From positions 22,792,874 to 22,856,873 of the forward strand of contig OX439127.1 of the NCBI GenBank assembly GCA_949318235.1: a DNA stretch of 64,000 bases, written 5' to 3'. This DNA is from Ecdyonurus torrentis. Lineage: Eukaryota; Arthropoda; Insecta; Ephemeroptera; Heptageniidae. Numbering within the stretch: position 1 is the stretch's first letter; every line of letters begins with the position of its first letter. A program made the translations under genes and the position numbers. This document shows positions 14,337 to 27,285 of this stretch, piece after piece. The notes under the pieces were generated by a model. It saw nothing but the letters and a program-made list of their open reading frames with translations, was not told the origin of the DNA and searched no databases.

Positions 14337-15407
14337 TATAATTGTTACGTGGTATATTTATTTTGTTGTATTAATGTTTATTATGTAGAGTAGAACAACG
14401 TAACAAGGGTAAAAGCAAGCAATATTTATATTAATATTTACTGAAAAAATTGTAAAAATACAGACATTAACTGAAAGAATATATGTGGGGAAAAAAGTAG
14501 ACATATCAAGCGCAAGTATCAAGGAAAATTACATAAAAAGTAGCTCAAAACTTTATAAAGTGTGAGAAATATTAAAAAATAAAGCAAATGTAGCTTATTT
14601 TAAATTTAATACATATAAGAGTATTACGTAAATATTGCGTATCGAAATCAAATACTTCCCCCATAGTAAAAAATCTTCTTATGCTAGTTGCTACCCAGAT
14701 TATATATTTTTTTTTAAATTAATATATTATTATTATATAAAATATATATTATATATAAAAAAAAGTAATTAGTTATTTTTAAATTAGCAAATCACTGCTA
14801 TTTCATACAAAATAATAAGAGTGAAAACTGCTATAAATGCTTGTGTTTATTTTATAGGAATAACTGATAGTGTTTTTTTATTGAAGCTCTTGTGAGAGCT
14901 TTCTTATCTTGCAGCAAGAGAGCGAGAGAAAGAGAACGGAAAACTCATCTTATTTTCAGTCACATATACAGAGGCTATTAGTCATCGAGTCAACATAACT
15001 ATTAACTGTTTAACAACCAAAGAATTACTTTGTAAAAGGCAACATTATTGGTTTCAAGAGTGTTGTTTGATATTTGCATATATATGATATTCTATATCCA
15101 AAGATATATTAAATTGACGGTTATAGTAATGCAACATAAGTAAATATACACAGAAAACATAACTTTGACTAGATGTTTAGGTACAGCACAAACCAAGAAC
15201 TGAATTGAAAAACGTTTGAACAGTTAGAACAGTTTGAACTTGTTAGAATAAATGTTATTTATTCAGCGGTAAACATCGTAAAAACTATATATCTAGCAAA
15301 TTTATTCTTCAAAATTTCTTAATATAGTAACTTTTTAGATACTATTTCTCTTGTACTTAAATATTTAAATACTATATGATTGCTATAATTATATTATATG
15401 TACTTAC

Positions 15408-15553
15408 TTTACGAGCACCATGCTGAGTCATTTTCCAGTTTCCAGAGAAAGGTTTGGCCGTGATGACCATGTAACGTTCCACAGCAATGGCCGACAACGT
15501 CACGATACTGACCAAACCAAAGAAGCCGACACCGCATGCATACAACACGCAAC
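15408..15553 (-). CDS. Opsin-type GPCR, third visible coding exon (TM3, ERY motif, ICL2)
   Basis: Encodes residues 109-157. The acceptor is TTACAG|GTTGC and the donor is CGTAAA|GTAAGT (phase 0). Cys110 is the TM3 disulphide cysteine of class A GPCRs. TM3 runs from about residue 107 to 133 and ends in AIAVERYMVI, so the (E/D)RY switch is present as E134-R135-Y136. Residue 113, the counterion site in vertebrate visual opsins, is Tyr, as in most invertebrate opsins. The exon ends in loop 2 with the basic stretch MTQHGARK. The gene continues past 15407 into an intron at least 15.4 kb long. The TM4-TM7 exons, with the retinal Schiff-base lysine, are not in this window, so light sensitivity itself cannot be confirmed here. 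Confidence 0.92.
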
Positions 15554-16471
15554 CTGTAACAATGAGAGAATAATGTCATTAATTAAATACTCTAAGTAAA
15601 TTCACATGTTCAGGCATTCATTTTACTTGTGCAAAATTAATTAATTGTGAACTTGTAAGGTATTGCCTATTTTACACAGGTAGTTTGGAAAATAACTTTC
15701 GTATTCCACCTTGTTAAAACAGTTAAAATGCAAATCAAAAGAGTTTCGGCGTGACTGGATATCTTTGACTGGAAACCCTTTTGACTTAAGTTTACTACTT
15801 TAATACGGTGCAACACAAAAATTAATTATTTTCATTTAATTAATTTAATTGTTGATATATGACAAAACTGAAAATTATTAGATATATATTTGGCATAGTA
15901 AATTAAATCTACGTTGTTCAAAAACTATATTGTAAAACTATTAATTTTGTACTTATTACAAAATAATTCAAAATATATTAAAATTAAAATAGTTTATAAT
16001 ATATTTACATATATTAAAATTTATATCAACTTACTATTATGAATTTTGTGTTTATTACAAAAGTAAGTTTTGTTAAATATGAATTTGATATTCTTCTACA
16101 ATTAAATGATGAACATATACTCGCATTACGATGTGTATGCATCAATAATGATTATTACAAACATTCTTGGATAATTCTGATTTAGAGAAATATATATATA
16201 ATGAAGATTCAAAGTAACAAAATTTAATGAACTAAAAAAAAAAACACAAAAACAAGTTTTTGTTACGTATGTAGTTGAAAAGTTTCTTTATTTTCTCAAA
16301 TAGATCTCGGGCAAAAACACTACAAAAGATAATGAAAAGATACCTATATTTCTCCGCACCATTTCAGAAATTCAAAAACTTTTCTGCTGATAGCTACATT
16401 GTATAATATTGTGAAAGAAAATGCACTGTTATGATAATATTTTATGTGTCTGGAGTTTAATTAAATTAATT

Positions 16472-16473
<2 letters not shown>

Positions 16474-16565
<92 letters not shown>
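16474..16565 (+). repeat. (AT)n, 92 bp
   Basis: Pure AT run. Confidence 0.95.
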
Positions 16566-16568
<3 letters not shown>

Positions 16569-16987
16569 TTAAATGTCAAAACGAATAAGAAGCAAATACA
16601 CCCAAGGTAAATTGCCTGAACGTAATTATTTCCTTCTTTCCATCAAATTGGTTTCATAAAAAAATAGAGAATTTAAATTCAGTTATAAAAAAATGAAATA
16701 TATTCGATCTAAGGCTAATGTATAGAAGGTATTATCTAATTTAACCTTCTGCATCTCCTCATCAATTTGTACATGACACGGGTGTGTACTGACGTATATC
16801 TAATGTGACCTATATAAATATTTTTATATTGAAAAATAATTTAATATTTATATGCGTTCATACACTCGCATAGTATAAGATATATGATAAACGTGCTCCG
16901 ATGCCAATATATTTTTAATATTGGAGATATGGAATTTAAAAGATATGAAGTGGATTAATTCTTTATCAAAATTCTATATTCAAATAA

Positions 16988-17027
<40 letters not shown>

Positions 17028-17648
17028 TATATAAAATATATAAAATATAATATATATAATGTGATATATTTAATATCACATATTTTATAAATGTTTTACT
17101 CTCTTCTATTTATTTTACTTTAACACAAGTTTCCAGTAATTATGAAAGAAATGAGTGTGAGTAAAGAACGTTTCCACGTCCAATATTACGAGATATTTAA
17201 ATAATAATACCACCCACACCGTTATTACTCAATGTAGTTTTATATGCATAGTTTCTTTTTTTTTTCTTTTTTTTTTTTTTAACGAGAACTTTACTGAAAA
17301 GAGCACCAGATGCAAAAATTAATAATATTAAATGATGGTATAAAATTAAATATAAACTACTTGCAAAGCTTGGAAATTTATAAACTGAGTTTTATTTCAC
17401 TTTGTGAATCTAAAAAATATATAAAAAAAATCCTACATATTTTGTAGATTGAAAGGATGATTTAAAAAGAAAAAAAAAAAAAAAAAAAAAGTAATCCATA
17501 AATTAAAGCATCTTTCGTTGCACACTCTGTTGGTTCGACCTTTCATGATGAAATATACAGTTCATTTCTTTGCTCTATTGTCCACCATCTTCATTGTAAA
17601 TAATTTTTATTTATATTAATTTCTCTGTATAGGAAAATATTGACTTCT

Positions 17649-17656
17649 ACTTCTTC

Positions 17657-17688
<32 letters not shown>

Positions 17689-17705
17689 CTTTTTTTTTTT
17701 TTTTT
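17649..17705 (+). repeat. (CTT)n followed by poly-T
   Basis: Trinucleotide run passing into a T tract. Confidence 0.9.
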
Positions 17706-17905
17706 AATTTTTTTATCATTTATTCATAAAGATTAATCCATTTCACGACTTTCTAAACAATTTGTTTTTCCTGCTTCAAGCAATAATAGAATTGTTGAAT
17801 TTTCTTGCAAAAAAAGAGAGAAAAAGATGGGGAAAAAAGTCTAGAAGGAGAAGAAGCTGTAGGAGGTTATGAAATGGATTTATCCACAATTTTTAAAGAT
17901 GAAAG

Positions 17906-17936
<31 letters not shown>

Positions 17937-18539
17937 GTAACCATGAAACTCGTCAAGTGAATCCAGTTAATTCATCAAATTTGATACAGTTTTAGAGCTT
18001 ATCATGTAATTCATCACAGATAATCAGATAATCTTTTAGGGTAAGGCAATAAGCATAAAAAAAAGTGAAAATTTAAACAAGCTTCATGGGGCTAATGTTT
18101 CAAACCCACTTGATTTCAAAATGTGCAAATTGACACCCAAGAATGTTTAAAATTTTGGGTTTTTCTTGGCCCACCAGTAGTCAATAACTTCTTTGACCAG
18201 TTGTTTTGCAATTGCATTACTAATCCCTTTCCGTAATACAAGGTTTATAAACTACTTTATAAATATAATCAATAAGCAATTATAAAATAAGCAATAAGAT
18301 TTCACAATTGCGGTATTATTATGTAACAGATTCATCGCTGGACGAGAGTATAACAAACAAACAAAATTTATTTTCTCTGTACTAAACGTGTACTCCATAA
18401 GTAAATACATATTACACAAAATGTTCACTAAAGAGGAAGGAAAGTGTATATATGTATAGATAGATATTATAGCCTCTGATATACGGTTGTATTATATATT
18501 GTTTGTTTGTTTGTTTGTTTGTTTGCGAGGAGTCTTGAT

Positions 18540-18650
<111 letters not shown>

Positions 18651-19484
18651 ATACTAGTAAACTAACTAGTCTAAGCACTTTATTCTTCAATGAAGGTTTT
18701 GTTTGCAATTGAAAGAAAATACAAAGCAAGCAACTTTGTTTTAAACTGTAACAAATATCAATAAAAAGAAGTTTGATTTAATATAATAATATGACGTGTA
18801 TATATGTAGTGTAGACATGTATAATATTTGAGTATAAATTTATATTACCTATTATTATACTATATCAAAAGAAAGCATATTAAAAAATTAAAGTTGCATA
18901 ATCCCTCTACGATTAAAATGCTATAACAAGAGCTTGACTATTTATAATATTAAAAATGATGAAAAAGCTTACTTTCAAATAGAAACTTTTGTACGGCATT
19001 ATTTGTTTTTATATACCGTCCATATGTATTATATAGTTTTAAAATACATAAAAATAAAAGTATTTTTAATAAAAAAAGTTCTACCCAAACAATTTGTAAA
19101 GTAATGTAATTTTATTTGCCATTTACTGAAAGCTTTTATTATTTGAAACTCTACTGTTGCACTGCATTTACTGAACACATAGAGAGTTACTTTGCTATAT
19201 ATTTTAATTTTAACATAGCAACAAAAACTTTGTTTATAATGGATCTAAAATAGATATTGATATATTATGTATTTATAAATTACAATGAATAAAGCACAGC
19301 TGTTGGAATAATAAATTTTTCTCACTTTTTATACCAAACTTAAGGTTGCTTTTGAAGGTTAAAAATTGGCAACATTACTATCCTATACCTTCTGATAGAA
19401 ATGTAAAAATATATGATCGAAATTATCTCTGATAAATTAAACTGGATACAAAACTGCCCACATCTTGTGTACCCTGTCCATACA

Positions 19485-19485
<1 letters not shown>

Positions 19486-19567
<82 letters not shown>
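19486..19567 (+). repeat. (AC)n, 82 bp
   Basis: Pure AC run ending shortly before the hAT-like left end at 19598. Confidence 0.95.
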
Positions 19568-19570
<3 letters not shown>

Positions 19571-20382
19571 CACACACATATATACATATATTATATGCAG
19601 GGCTGTAGTCCTAAGGAAACGCGGTGGGACGGCGTCCTGCCTAGCGAAAAAAAAAAAAAAAAAAAAAAAGCGAGGATCGTCCCACATGGAAACTTTCCAG
19701 AGGAGCGCGGTAAGACGGATTTTTTGACAAAATGTGCCCTAATTTGTAAATTTCCTGACTAATTTTGCTGTTTATTTGACTGAAATCACTAAAACATTTC
19801 GCTCGCTACACTCGTGAGTTTCTTTTGATAAAAAAGTTTATTTCATCATTTTTTTTACTATGCAATTTCGGTTTATTCAGAAATTTACGCATAAGTTATC
19901 TGACTTTCTTTTTATCATTATTTTTATTCTCAGAATAAGCTTTTAATGCCAAGTTAATAGTTAATTGAAAATAATATTAGAGCGCACAAAGCGAAAAAAA
20001 GGACAGGAGGTTTGTTTTCTATAGGAGCTTAACTGGAGATATGTAATCAAGTTAAAAATATTATATTTGATGTAAACTGCACCCTTCTTAGATTTTGGTG
20101 TTTTTTTAGGCATTTAAATAGTTCATACGAAACAATGTTCAACGCACAGTAAAAAATATTGCTGCGTAAAAGCTATAAATAAATATATTTCATATTTTAT
20201 ACATTTCCTTTTTGCCTTTTTTCATTGAAAAAAGAAATATAACATTCTTAATTACAATTTACATAATGATTTAAGCTTAACATAACCTCAATCCTAAATA
20301 TATAAATATCCAGCACCTAAAAACCGAATTCGCAAAACAAATGTCACGTATTACGACAAAGTATCTGATAATAATAATAATA

Positions 20383-20806
20383 ATCAAGCATCTGGGTCCG
20401 AATCGTGCGAAGCGCACGGTTCCGGGCTCCGGGGTCACGTCCGTCACCGCTCAGGAGAGGACCTAGGTATGGGGGGGTGGGGGTGGGCCTCGTCCTCTGA
20501 AGCCCCTTAGCCTAGCTCTCGTTTTCGGACGCGAGGCGGCCGAGGCATGGGCTTGGGAGGCCAAGAGTCACCCCGTCCTTAACTGCCTCGGTAACTATGG
20601 GCATCCGGCTCCAACGAGCATGCGCAAAAATGTTCCACCGCGCCCAGGACTGGACGTCAACCCAACGGAGGTGGTCATGGCCAAGTGCCTAAATAGCCAT
20701 CAAATCGGCTATCAAATGGGTGCGGAGATACGGTGCGTGCATCTTGGCTTCAGTATATGAGCCCGTGCATGCAATAGTCTGCAATAGCATGAGTGTGGAG
20801 TTTTAA
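20383..20806 (+). repeat. GC-rich retroposon-like repeat, copy 1
   Basis: A GC-rich island in otherwise AT-rich DNA. It aligns along its length with 38880..39332: CCAGGAGAG-like, GACCTAGG, CCTCGTCCT, AAGCCCCTTA, TTGGGAGGCCAAGAG, ATGGGCATC(C/T)GGCTC and GTGCGTGCATCTT(G/A)GCTTCAG are shared. An (ATA)n run lies just before it at 20367..20382. No open frame is conserved between the copies, and I see no tRNA-like head. It sits inside the composite segment 19598..22015. Confidence 0.75.
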
Positions 20807-21176
20807 ATTCATATAATATTGTTAAAAATAAATCTTTAGGTTGGAAAAAAGTATTTTTAAATCGTAACTTTCTTGTCGATTTTGATGCGTTATCAATGAA
20901 ATTTAGGTCAAAATAAATTTTAATTATCTATTGTGATTGATGTATTATTTTTCTATAAAAAATGAGCGTGGCATTAAAAAATTTCAAAAGATATTATTAT
21001 TACTATTTAGTAATTGTACAAGACTGACTTTAACGGTTTCAGTACACCCGCGTACTGATAGTTTGTACCAGTGCAACTAAAGTATGCAGTTAGAACGGTG
21101 GGATTTAGGTGATGCTGGGGAAGGGCTTAGTTTTAATAGTAAAATTAAATTACAAAATAAAGTGAAAACTTGCAGT

Positions 21177-21180
<4 letters not shown>

Positions 21181-21238
<58 letters not shown>
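21181..21238 (+). repeat. (TA)n, 58 bp
   Basis: Pure TA run inside the composite segment 19598..22015. Confidence 0.95.
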
Positions 21239-21245
<7 letters not shown>

Positions 21246-21442
21246 CGTGTCTATGTGTTATTGTGTGAACGTCTAATAAAATGAACCAGACATAGGATCC
21301 AGTGCCTATACGACGGCCTCTAAGAGAGACGTATCCAACAGCAATTAAGTGCACCTGTGATCCTCGGTACTTTATGTATCAATACCAAGTGTATTGAGCT
21401 ATATTAAGGGACAGTTATACAAGGACTTTGTTTGATTAATTA

Positions 21443-21785
21443 TGTGGCCCTGCTAGGGCCTTTCCCGTATCAAAGTACGGCAGTGAAGAGTCACTTCGGT
21501 TGAAGACTTGAACTAAAGCTTCAAAGTGACCCACGGCTTTTCAGGAGCAGAACTGACAGAGGTCTGCCAGTCCCAGAAATGTCCAGTAAATCTCGCAATA
21601 TTTTCCCCACGGCAAAGTGATAAATCTCCGTGAGATCTACTCCCGAGAAGCCGTGGGTCACCTTGACTATTTAGTTCAAGACTTAAATCAATAGCAATTA
21701 ACTATTCAATTACTGTAATTTAGTACGGAAAAAACCTCAGCAGGGCCACATTTACAACTATAACTGAGATTTACTGGACATTTCT
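21443..21785. repeat. Nested imperfect inverted repeat
   Basis: TGTGGCCCTGCTAGGGCC at 21443 faces CAGCAGGGCCACA ending at 21750. GAAGACTTGAACTAAAG..GTGACCCACGGCTTTTC faces GAAGCCGTGGGTCACC..TTAGTTCAAGACTT. CAGAAATGTCCAGTAAATCTC (21574) faces GAGATTTACTGGACATTTCTG (ending 21785). The arms interlock, so this looks like a foldback element with later rearrangement or two overlapping ones. Confidence 0.7.
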
Positions 21786-21885
21786 GATAGCAAAGAACGT
21801 TCTATCAACAATAACAAATTTGCCGTGTAAACGCTCGACGTTAAACAATTTAAACAAACTCGTCAACAACATATAAAAAAATACC

Positions 21886-21899
21886 GTTGCCATAGCAAC
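21886..21899 (+). promoter_or_regulatory. RFX X-box-like motif 1
   Basis: GTTGCCATAGCAAC matches the palindromic X-box consensus bound by RFX transcription factors (GTTNCC..GGNAAC type half sites). It is followed 21 bp later by an identical copy. Function in this intronic transposon-like setting is unproven. Confidence 0.5.
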
Positions 21900-21906
21900 G
21901 GAAACT

Positions 21907-21920
21907 GTTGCCATAGCAAC
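21907..21920 (+). promoter_or_regulatory. RFX X-box-like motif 2
   Basis: Second identical GTTGCCATAGCAAC, 21 bp after the first, close to two helical turns, so both would face the same side of the DNA. They could instead be a sub-terminal repeat of the host element. Confidence 0.5.
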
Positions 21921-22194
21921 GCAATATAAGCAATACAATTAGGCACTAATCAAGTTCATCTGGGTCTGTGTTGGAGCGTCCCACCTGGCATTTTTTTTTT
22001 ATGACTACAACACTGAATATGTATATAAACTGTTTTAATTCATGAATTTTAGCACGTAGCATAAAAACGCCTGTGAATATCATTCTTGTGATTTGGAATT
22101 ATAAGTAATGTTGTGACTTTTCACTTTCCACAAATTGACTTCTTCTATAGGACAATACCCTTATGTATGCATGTGATTTGTGGGTGTGTATTTG

Positions 22195-22229
<35 letters not shown>

Positions 22230-22308
22230 GTGTCATGTGTAACACTATAATAATTCACACACACACAAATTTAATTCATAAAGTTTTATTTTTACATAAG
22301 TTTACATA

Positions 22309-22311
<3 letters not shown>

Positions 22312-22406
<95 letters not shown>
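22312..22406 (+). repeat. (TA)n, about 95 bp
   Basis: TA array with one slip near its end; a (GT)n run lies at 22193..22233. Confidence 0.95.
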
Positions 22407-22665
22407 CAATATTGTTAAAAGCATCTTTTGAAGTGTAAATTAATATTGGTAGAGAACTATGTAGAAAGTACTCACCACAACAATTGATTTAGAACAAAGT
22501 TTAAAACTAATTTATATCAGTAAATACCTTTGAATATAATTGGTAATTGGAATTGCAAGATTTTCAAACTCAAAATTAAAATAATAACAATTATTTCTTA
22601 AAATTGTAATGTTGATACAATTTTTGCTATAATAAAATATGTTATGTATATTGTTTTATATATTG

Positions 22666-22668
<3 letters not shown>

Positions 22669-22750
<82 letters not shown>
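22669..22750 (+). repeat. (AT)n, 82 bp
   Basis: Pure AT run. Confidence 0.95.
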
Positions 22751-22754
<4 letters not shown>

Positions 22755-23669
22755 ATATCGTAATTTACAAAATATGTTGAAGCTTTTTAAATTAAAATCC
22801 TCTTTTATTTTATTTTATTTTTTTTTTTTTTTTTGCTCTAATTAGTTGTGAAGTTTGAACGTTAAATGTTTTTTTTTCTTTTTCACTTCAATTTTCCATT
22901 CCAATCATTTATTATAAATATTAATTAACTTTATAATATTTTTTTAATTTATATTATGTAGTTATGAATAAGAATATATATATATTATGATTGGAGTGAC
23001 AGAAAGCTCTCAAGAATGTCACCAACAGTTTTTAACTATGCGTATTGTGTTAACAGTGCAGTACTTATACATCACGTAATACACTCAGCTCACGTCAAGG
23101 GTATCAGAAAACTTTTGAAAAACTTGCTTGTTCTATGAAGTTGCCGTAGAATAATTATTTTCTCCTAACTAAATAAAAAGTTTTATATATATACACACTG
23201 TGAACCTTGTATTTAAGTCTGAAAACTAAGTTTAAGCTGATGTTTTATAGTGTGAGTGATTTTTTTACGAATCTTTTTAATGTTAATCACACAAAGTTTG
23301 TAAATTTTTCAAAAAAAAAAAAAAAAAAAAAAAAAAAAGAAGAAGAAGAAGAAGTTGATAAAGCGTCTGAAATGTCGTTCAGACTATATAAATGTTGTTA
23401 ACCATTTTTTAACCCTCTGTGATTGTAAAAATGTATGTGTATAAAGGGATGATAAAAATGTGATATTTTGACACTTTTTTACCTTGTTGTATATTCAAAC
23501 TTTTGACAACTCATACGAATACCTAAAATCAATTTAATATTTACAAAGAAAGACATCACATTCTCTATATGTATGAAAATTCATGTGAACAAAAACTTTT
23601 TTTTCGCTTTATTTCATCATTGAATACCTCCCGCCCCCCCCCCCCCCCCCACTCAAAAGAGAGAGAGAC

Positions 23670-24301
<632 letters not shown>

Positions 24302-24840
24302 CATGTTCACGCAGTTACAACACACTATTGCACTTTATATTATTTTACTTATAGTCATTCACACTTTCTTTCGTTTTGTTTTGTCATTATTATTCTGTCA
24401 TGTCAATTTTTGATAAATAGAAAACAATATAATTGAACAGCCGTAATAATGTGTTAAAGTTGGGGAACCAAAATTTTGGATCTTGCCTATATTAATTATT
24501 GTAACAATGTTTCTTATAAATATGATATATTTTATAATATAGAAAATAGTGTAAAGGAATGCAGAAACAAAATATTAGGTCATTTTTACGTCTAGAAGCT
24601 AACAATTAATACAGAGAGAGAGAGAGAGGATTTTAATTTACCTTTTTTTATGGTTTGAAATCATGTTCATGAAGTGTTTTTCACACGGAGCTATCTATTT
24701 AATGTGTATTAACTAGATTGCATGAAGATTTAAAGCTTTTTAGTGGAGATTGCTTGCAATGAAATTTATTGCGCAATACAAATAATGCTCAGTGTGAACA
24801 GGCCATAAATGTATATTATGCAAAATGGCCTGTTGTTTTT

Positions 24841-24960
24841 GCACATGATTGTGACGGTATGTTTTACCATTTCAATTCAATGCATATTTTTCTCATAAGA
24901 ATAAAATTGTAAATTTAGCACCAGTGTTTGAAAGGTAACATATTTTAACACAATCGTGTA
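24841..24960. mobile_element. Short inverted-repeat element (120-bp family), copy a
   Basis: Left arm GCACATGATTGTGACGGTAT..TTTTACCATT and right arm AAAGGTAACATATTTTAACACAATCGTGTA are imperfect inverted repeats around a core TTTTCTCATAAGAATAAAAT. The same core and arms recur at 35437..35563, so this is a MITE-like family. Confidence 0.7.
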
Positions 24961-26314
24961 TAATATATATAAAGTTTATTTTTTGACCTCATCGCAACAA
25001 TTTTTTATACAAATTCTCTCATATACAAATATACAAATTCTCTCGCATGACGCCAACATTTCATTCCATTTCAATTAACTTTCAGAATCAGATTGTAATA
25101 TTAAATTTGCTAACATACTGAACGTTACCAAATATTAAATAGATATATTTATTTGGGTTGTCAATTATTTTAAATTGAATATCTAATGTCTTTTTTTTTA
25201 TTCGGAATTTTTGCTTTTCAAAGCAACAGTTGTCAAATTTCACAAGATGGTGTGGTCATAATAAATCTGATACATACTGTATACTTATGATTAAGGACAT
25301 AAAATATTTTTATCTTAATTTTGTAACATAATTCTTAGTTATTCATATATTTTGCTAAGGGTTGACATTTTTTTATAACGTCTTGAGATGCAAATTTATA
25401 GATATAATTGCTTAAAGCCAACATAATATAATACACTTTAATATATAAAAAATTGTTATATTCTTCATCGAATAAATTTATTTTCAATGAGTTTTTGAAA
25501 TGCTCAGTATTGGTAGGATTATACGTAAAACGTCTGTAATAAACAAAACAAAAAGTAAAATTTAACTAGTTGATAATACATGTATAGTATACAGATTATT
25601 TTTGAAACGGTAAAACATTGGGGGTGGTGTTAATGCGTACATTACTTCATTGCGATTGCATGTGGCATGGTTATAGCAGATCAAGTTTTTGTACGTTTTT
25701 AGGGCCTTCACGTAGAAGGAACTATTTAAATTTTCAAAATTTTAAATACACCATTTTACTTTATTTTTCTCGTAACTCGAAAGTTTTATTTATTTATTAT
25801 TATTATAATTTTTTTAACAACATTTCTGATTTTAAATATAATGCTACAGTAAAGACAGTCATAGAGATATAGAAATTGACGTAGAAATGATGGGTAAATT
25901 CATAAATTGTAATCAGAGAATAACCCAAGATATTGAAAGTTTTATTTTTTTCCAAATATTGAAATTTAATGTAGTTAGACCCAATAATTGTGTACCTATT
26001 TGGATTATAAGTGTATGTATTGTATGTAATATACAGTGTGTCTGTGTGAGAGTATATATAAACATATACAAAGGAAATTGAAAGCTAACTAACATAAAAC
26101 AGTATACTGTATCTAGCATAAAATTATATTACTGCACAGTAATGCTTTTATTTAAATTAAATTTAAAATGCAATTACTACATTAAAACGAAGATAAAAAA
26201 ATTAATTAATGCTAAAGTAAATTTAATTTTGCCTTGTAATTATAACGTCAAGATTCATTATTATTATTGTTTATTTATTCAACAAAATTAAAATTTTACT
26301 GTGTATACTCACAT

Positions 26315-26318
<4 letters not shown>

Positions 26319-26355
<37 letters not shown>
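26319..26355 (+). repeat. Poly-A tract, 37 bp
   Basis: Uninterrupted A run. No element boundary is evident on its left, so it is not assigned to a retroposon. Confidence 0.9.
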
Positions 26356-26359
<4 letters not shown>

Positions 26360-26944
26360 TGCCATAAACGGAACGATATAATAAAGAATGGGCGCTCATT
26401 ACTTTCAAACAAGGTTCCAGTCTTTTTCTTACATAAATGTGTATTGTGTATACAGTATCTTGTAAAGTGAGCTCACTTTTGAGTCAAATTTTTCAAATTA
26501 TATGAGATCGAACCTATAACAACGTTTGTATGATTGAGATTATTGTACTCTGTTGTAACAACGATTGTGCAACGATTGGTCGAAAAGAAAAATGATCATA
26601 AATCTATGGAATATAGGACTACAGGCCTCAATTATACGCATAACGGCATGAAATCAATTTAACATAGTAAACCCGTAGAGAGTTATGCACTTGACGTTCA
26701 TTTACGTATAATAATCATTATTGATTTTTCAAGTTTGTTTAACTGTATATACTAATTGACTTCTTGCATTATAGTCTATTGCTCATTTGTTATAAAATAC
26801 TTGAACGTTATATAACAACTAATTACGTACTTATGCACTTGAGAGAAGATGCACTTGATTGATGTTAATAGAATTAACTCAATTACTCATGTATAATTGT
26901 AAAGAAGCATCAAAATATATTTATTATAATTATTAAAACAGGTA

Positions 26945-27285
26945 AGTATCATGACACCATAATACCTTTCGGTGTAGGCCAGGATTAAACCTTTACTGTA
27001 TAGGCTTTAATGTATGATCTATAAGGTTTACCAGACCTCTGGCTCAGCCCGTTATCACTGACTCTTCTGGGCTCTACTACCAGATCTGTGCAACCCGGAT
27101 CACTGACTCTCGGAAAACCAAGAGTTGACAGCACATTCGCGTTATCAAGCAGTGGTCAAACTGCCAGCACAGCCAAGCCACCAATCTTTGTACGCGTTTT
27201 ATCCATCCAAGAACTAACCACGCTTGACGTTGCTGAACTTCAATGATCCAACAGGAACTGGTTCAGACAATGCGATAAAGCTGTG
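26945..27285 (-). repeat. 5S-rRNA-derived SINE-like element
   Basis: On the minus strand a stretch of about 75 bases (27266 down to about 27193) resembles the middle of 5S rRNA: CTGAACCAGTTCCTG, GGATCATTGAAGTTCAGCA, ACGTCAAGCGTGGTTAGT, TCTTGGATGGATA. This covers the A box of the internal RNA polymerase III promoter; the part that should hold the C box is degraded. About 240 bp of unrelated body follows. A 5S-like head joined to a foreign body fits a SINE3-type element. A plain 5S pseudogene joined by chance to other sequence is the alternative. Confidence 0.65.

Larger units (their letters stand above)
19598..22015. mobile_element. Composite segment with hAT-like terminal inverted repeats
   Basis: The left end CAGGGCTGTAGTCCTAAGG..GGTGGGACG and, read on the minus strand, the right end CAGTGTTGTAGTCATAAA..GGTGGGACG match imperfectly over about 40 bp. 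CAG.G..GTAG ends fit hAT-type DNA transposons. The flanks share ATATG but not a clean 8-bp target duplication. No transposase is readable. Inside are a GC-rich retroposon copy, a (TA)n run, nested inverted repeats and two X-box motifs, so it may be several insertions rather than one element. Confidence 0.5.
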
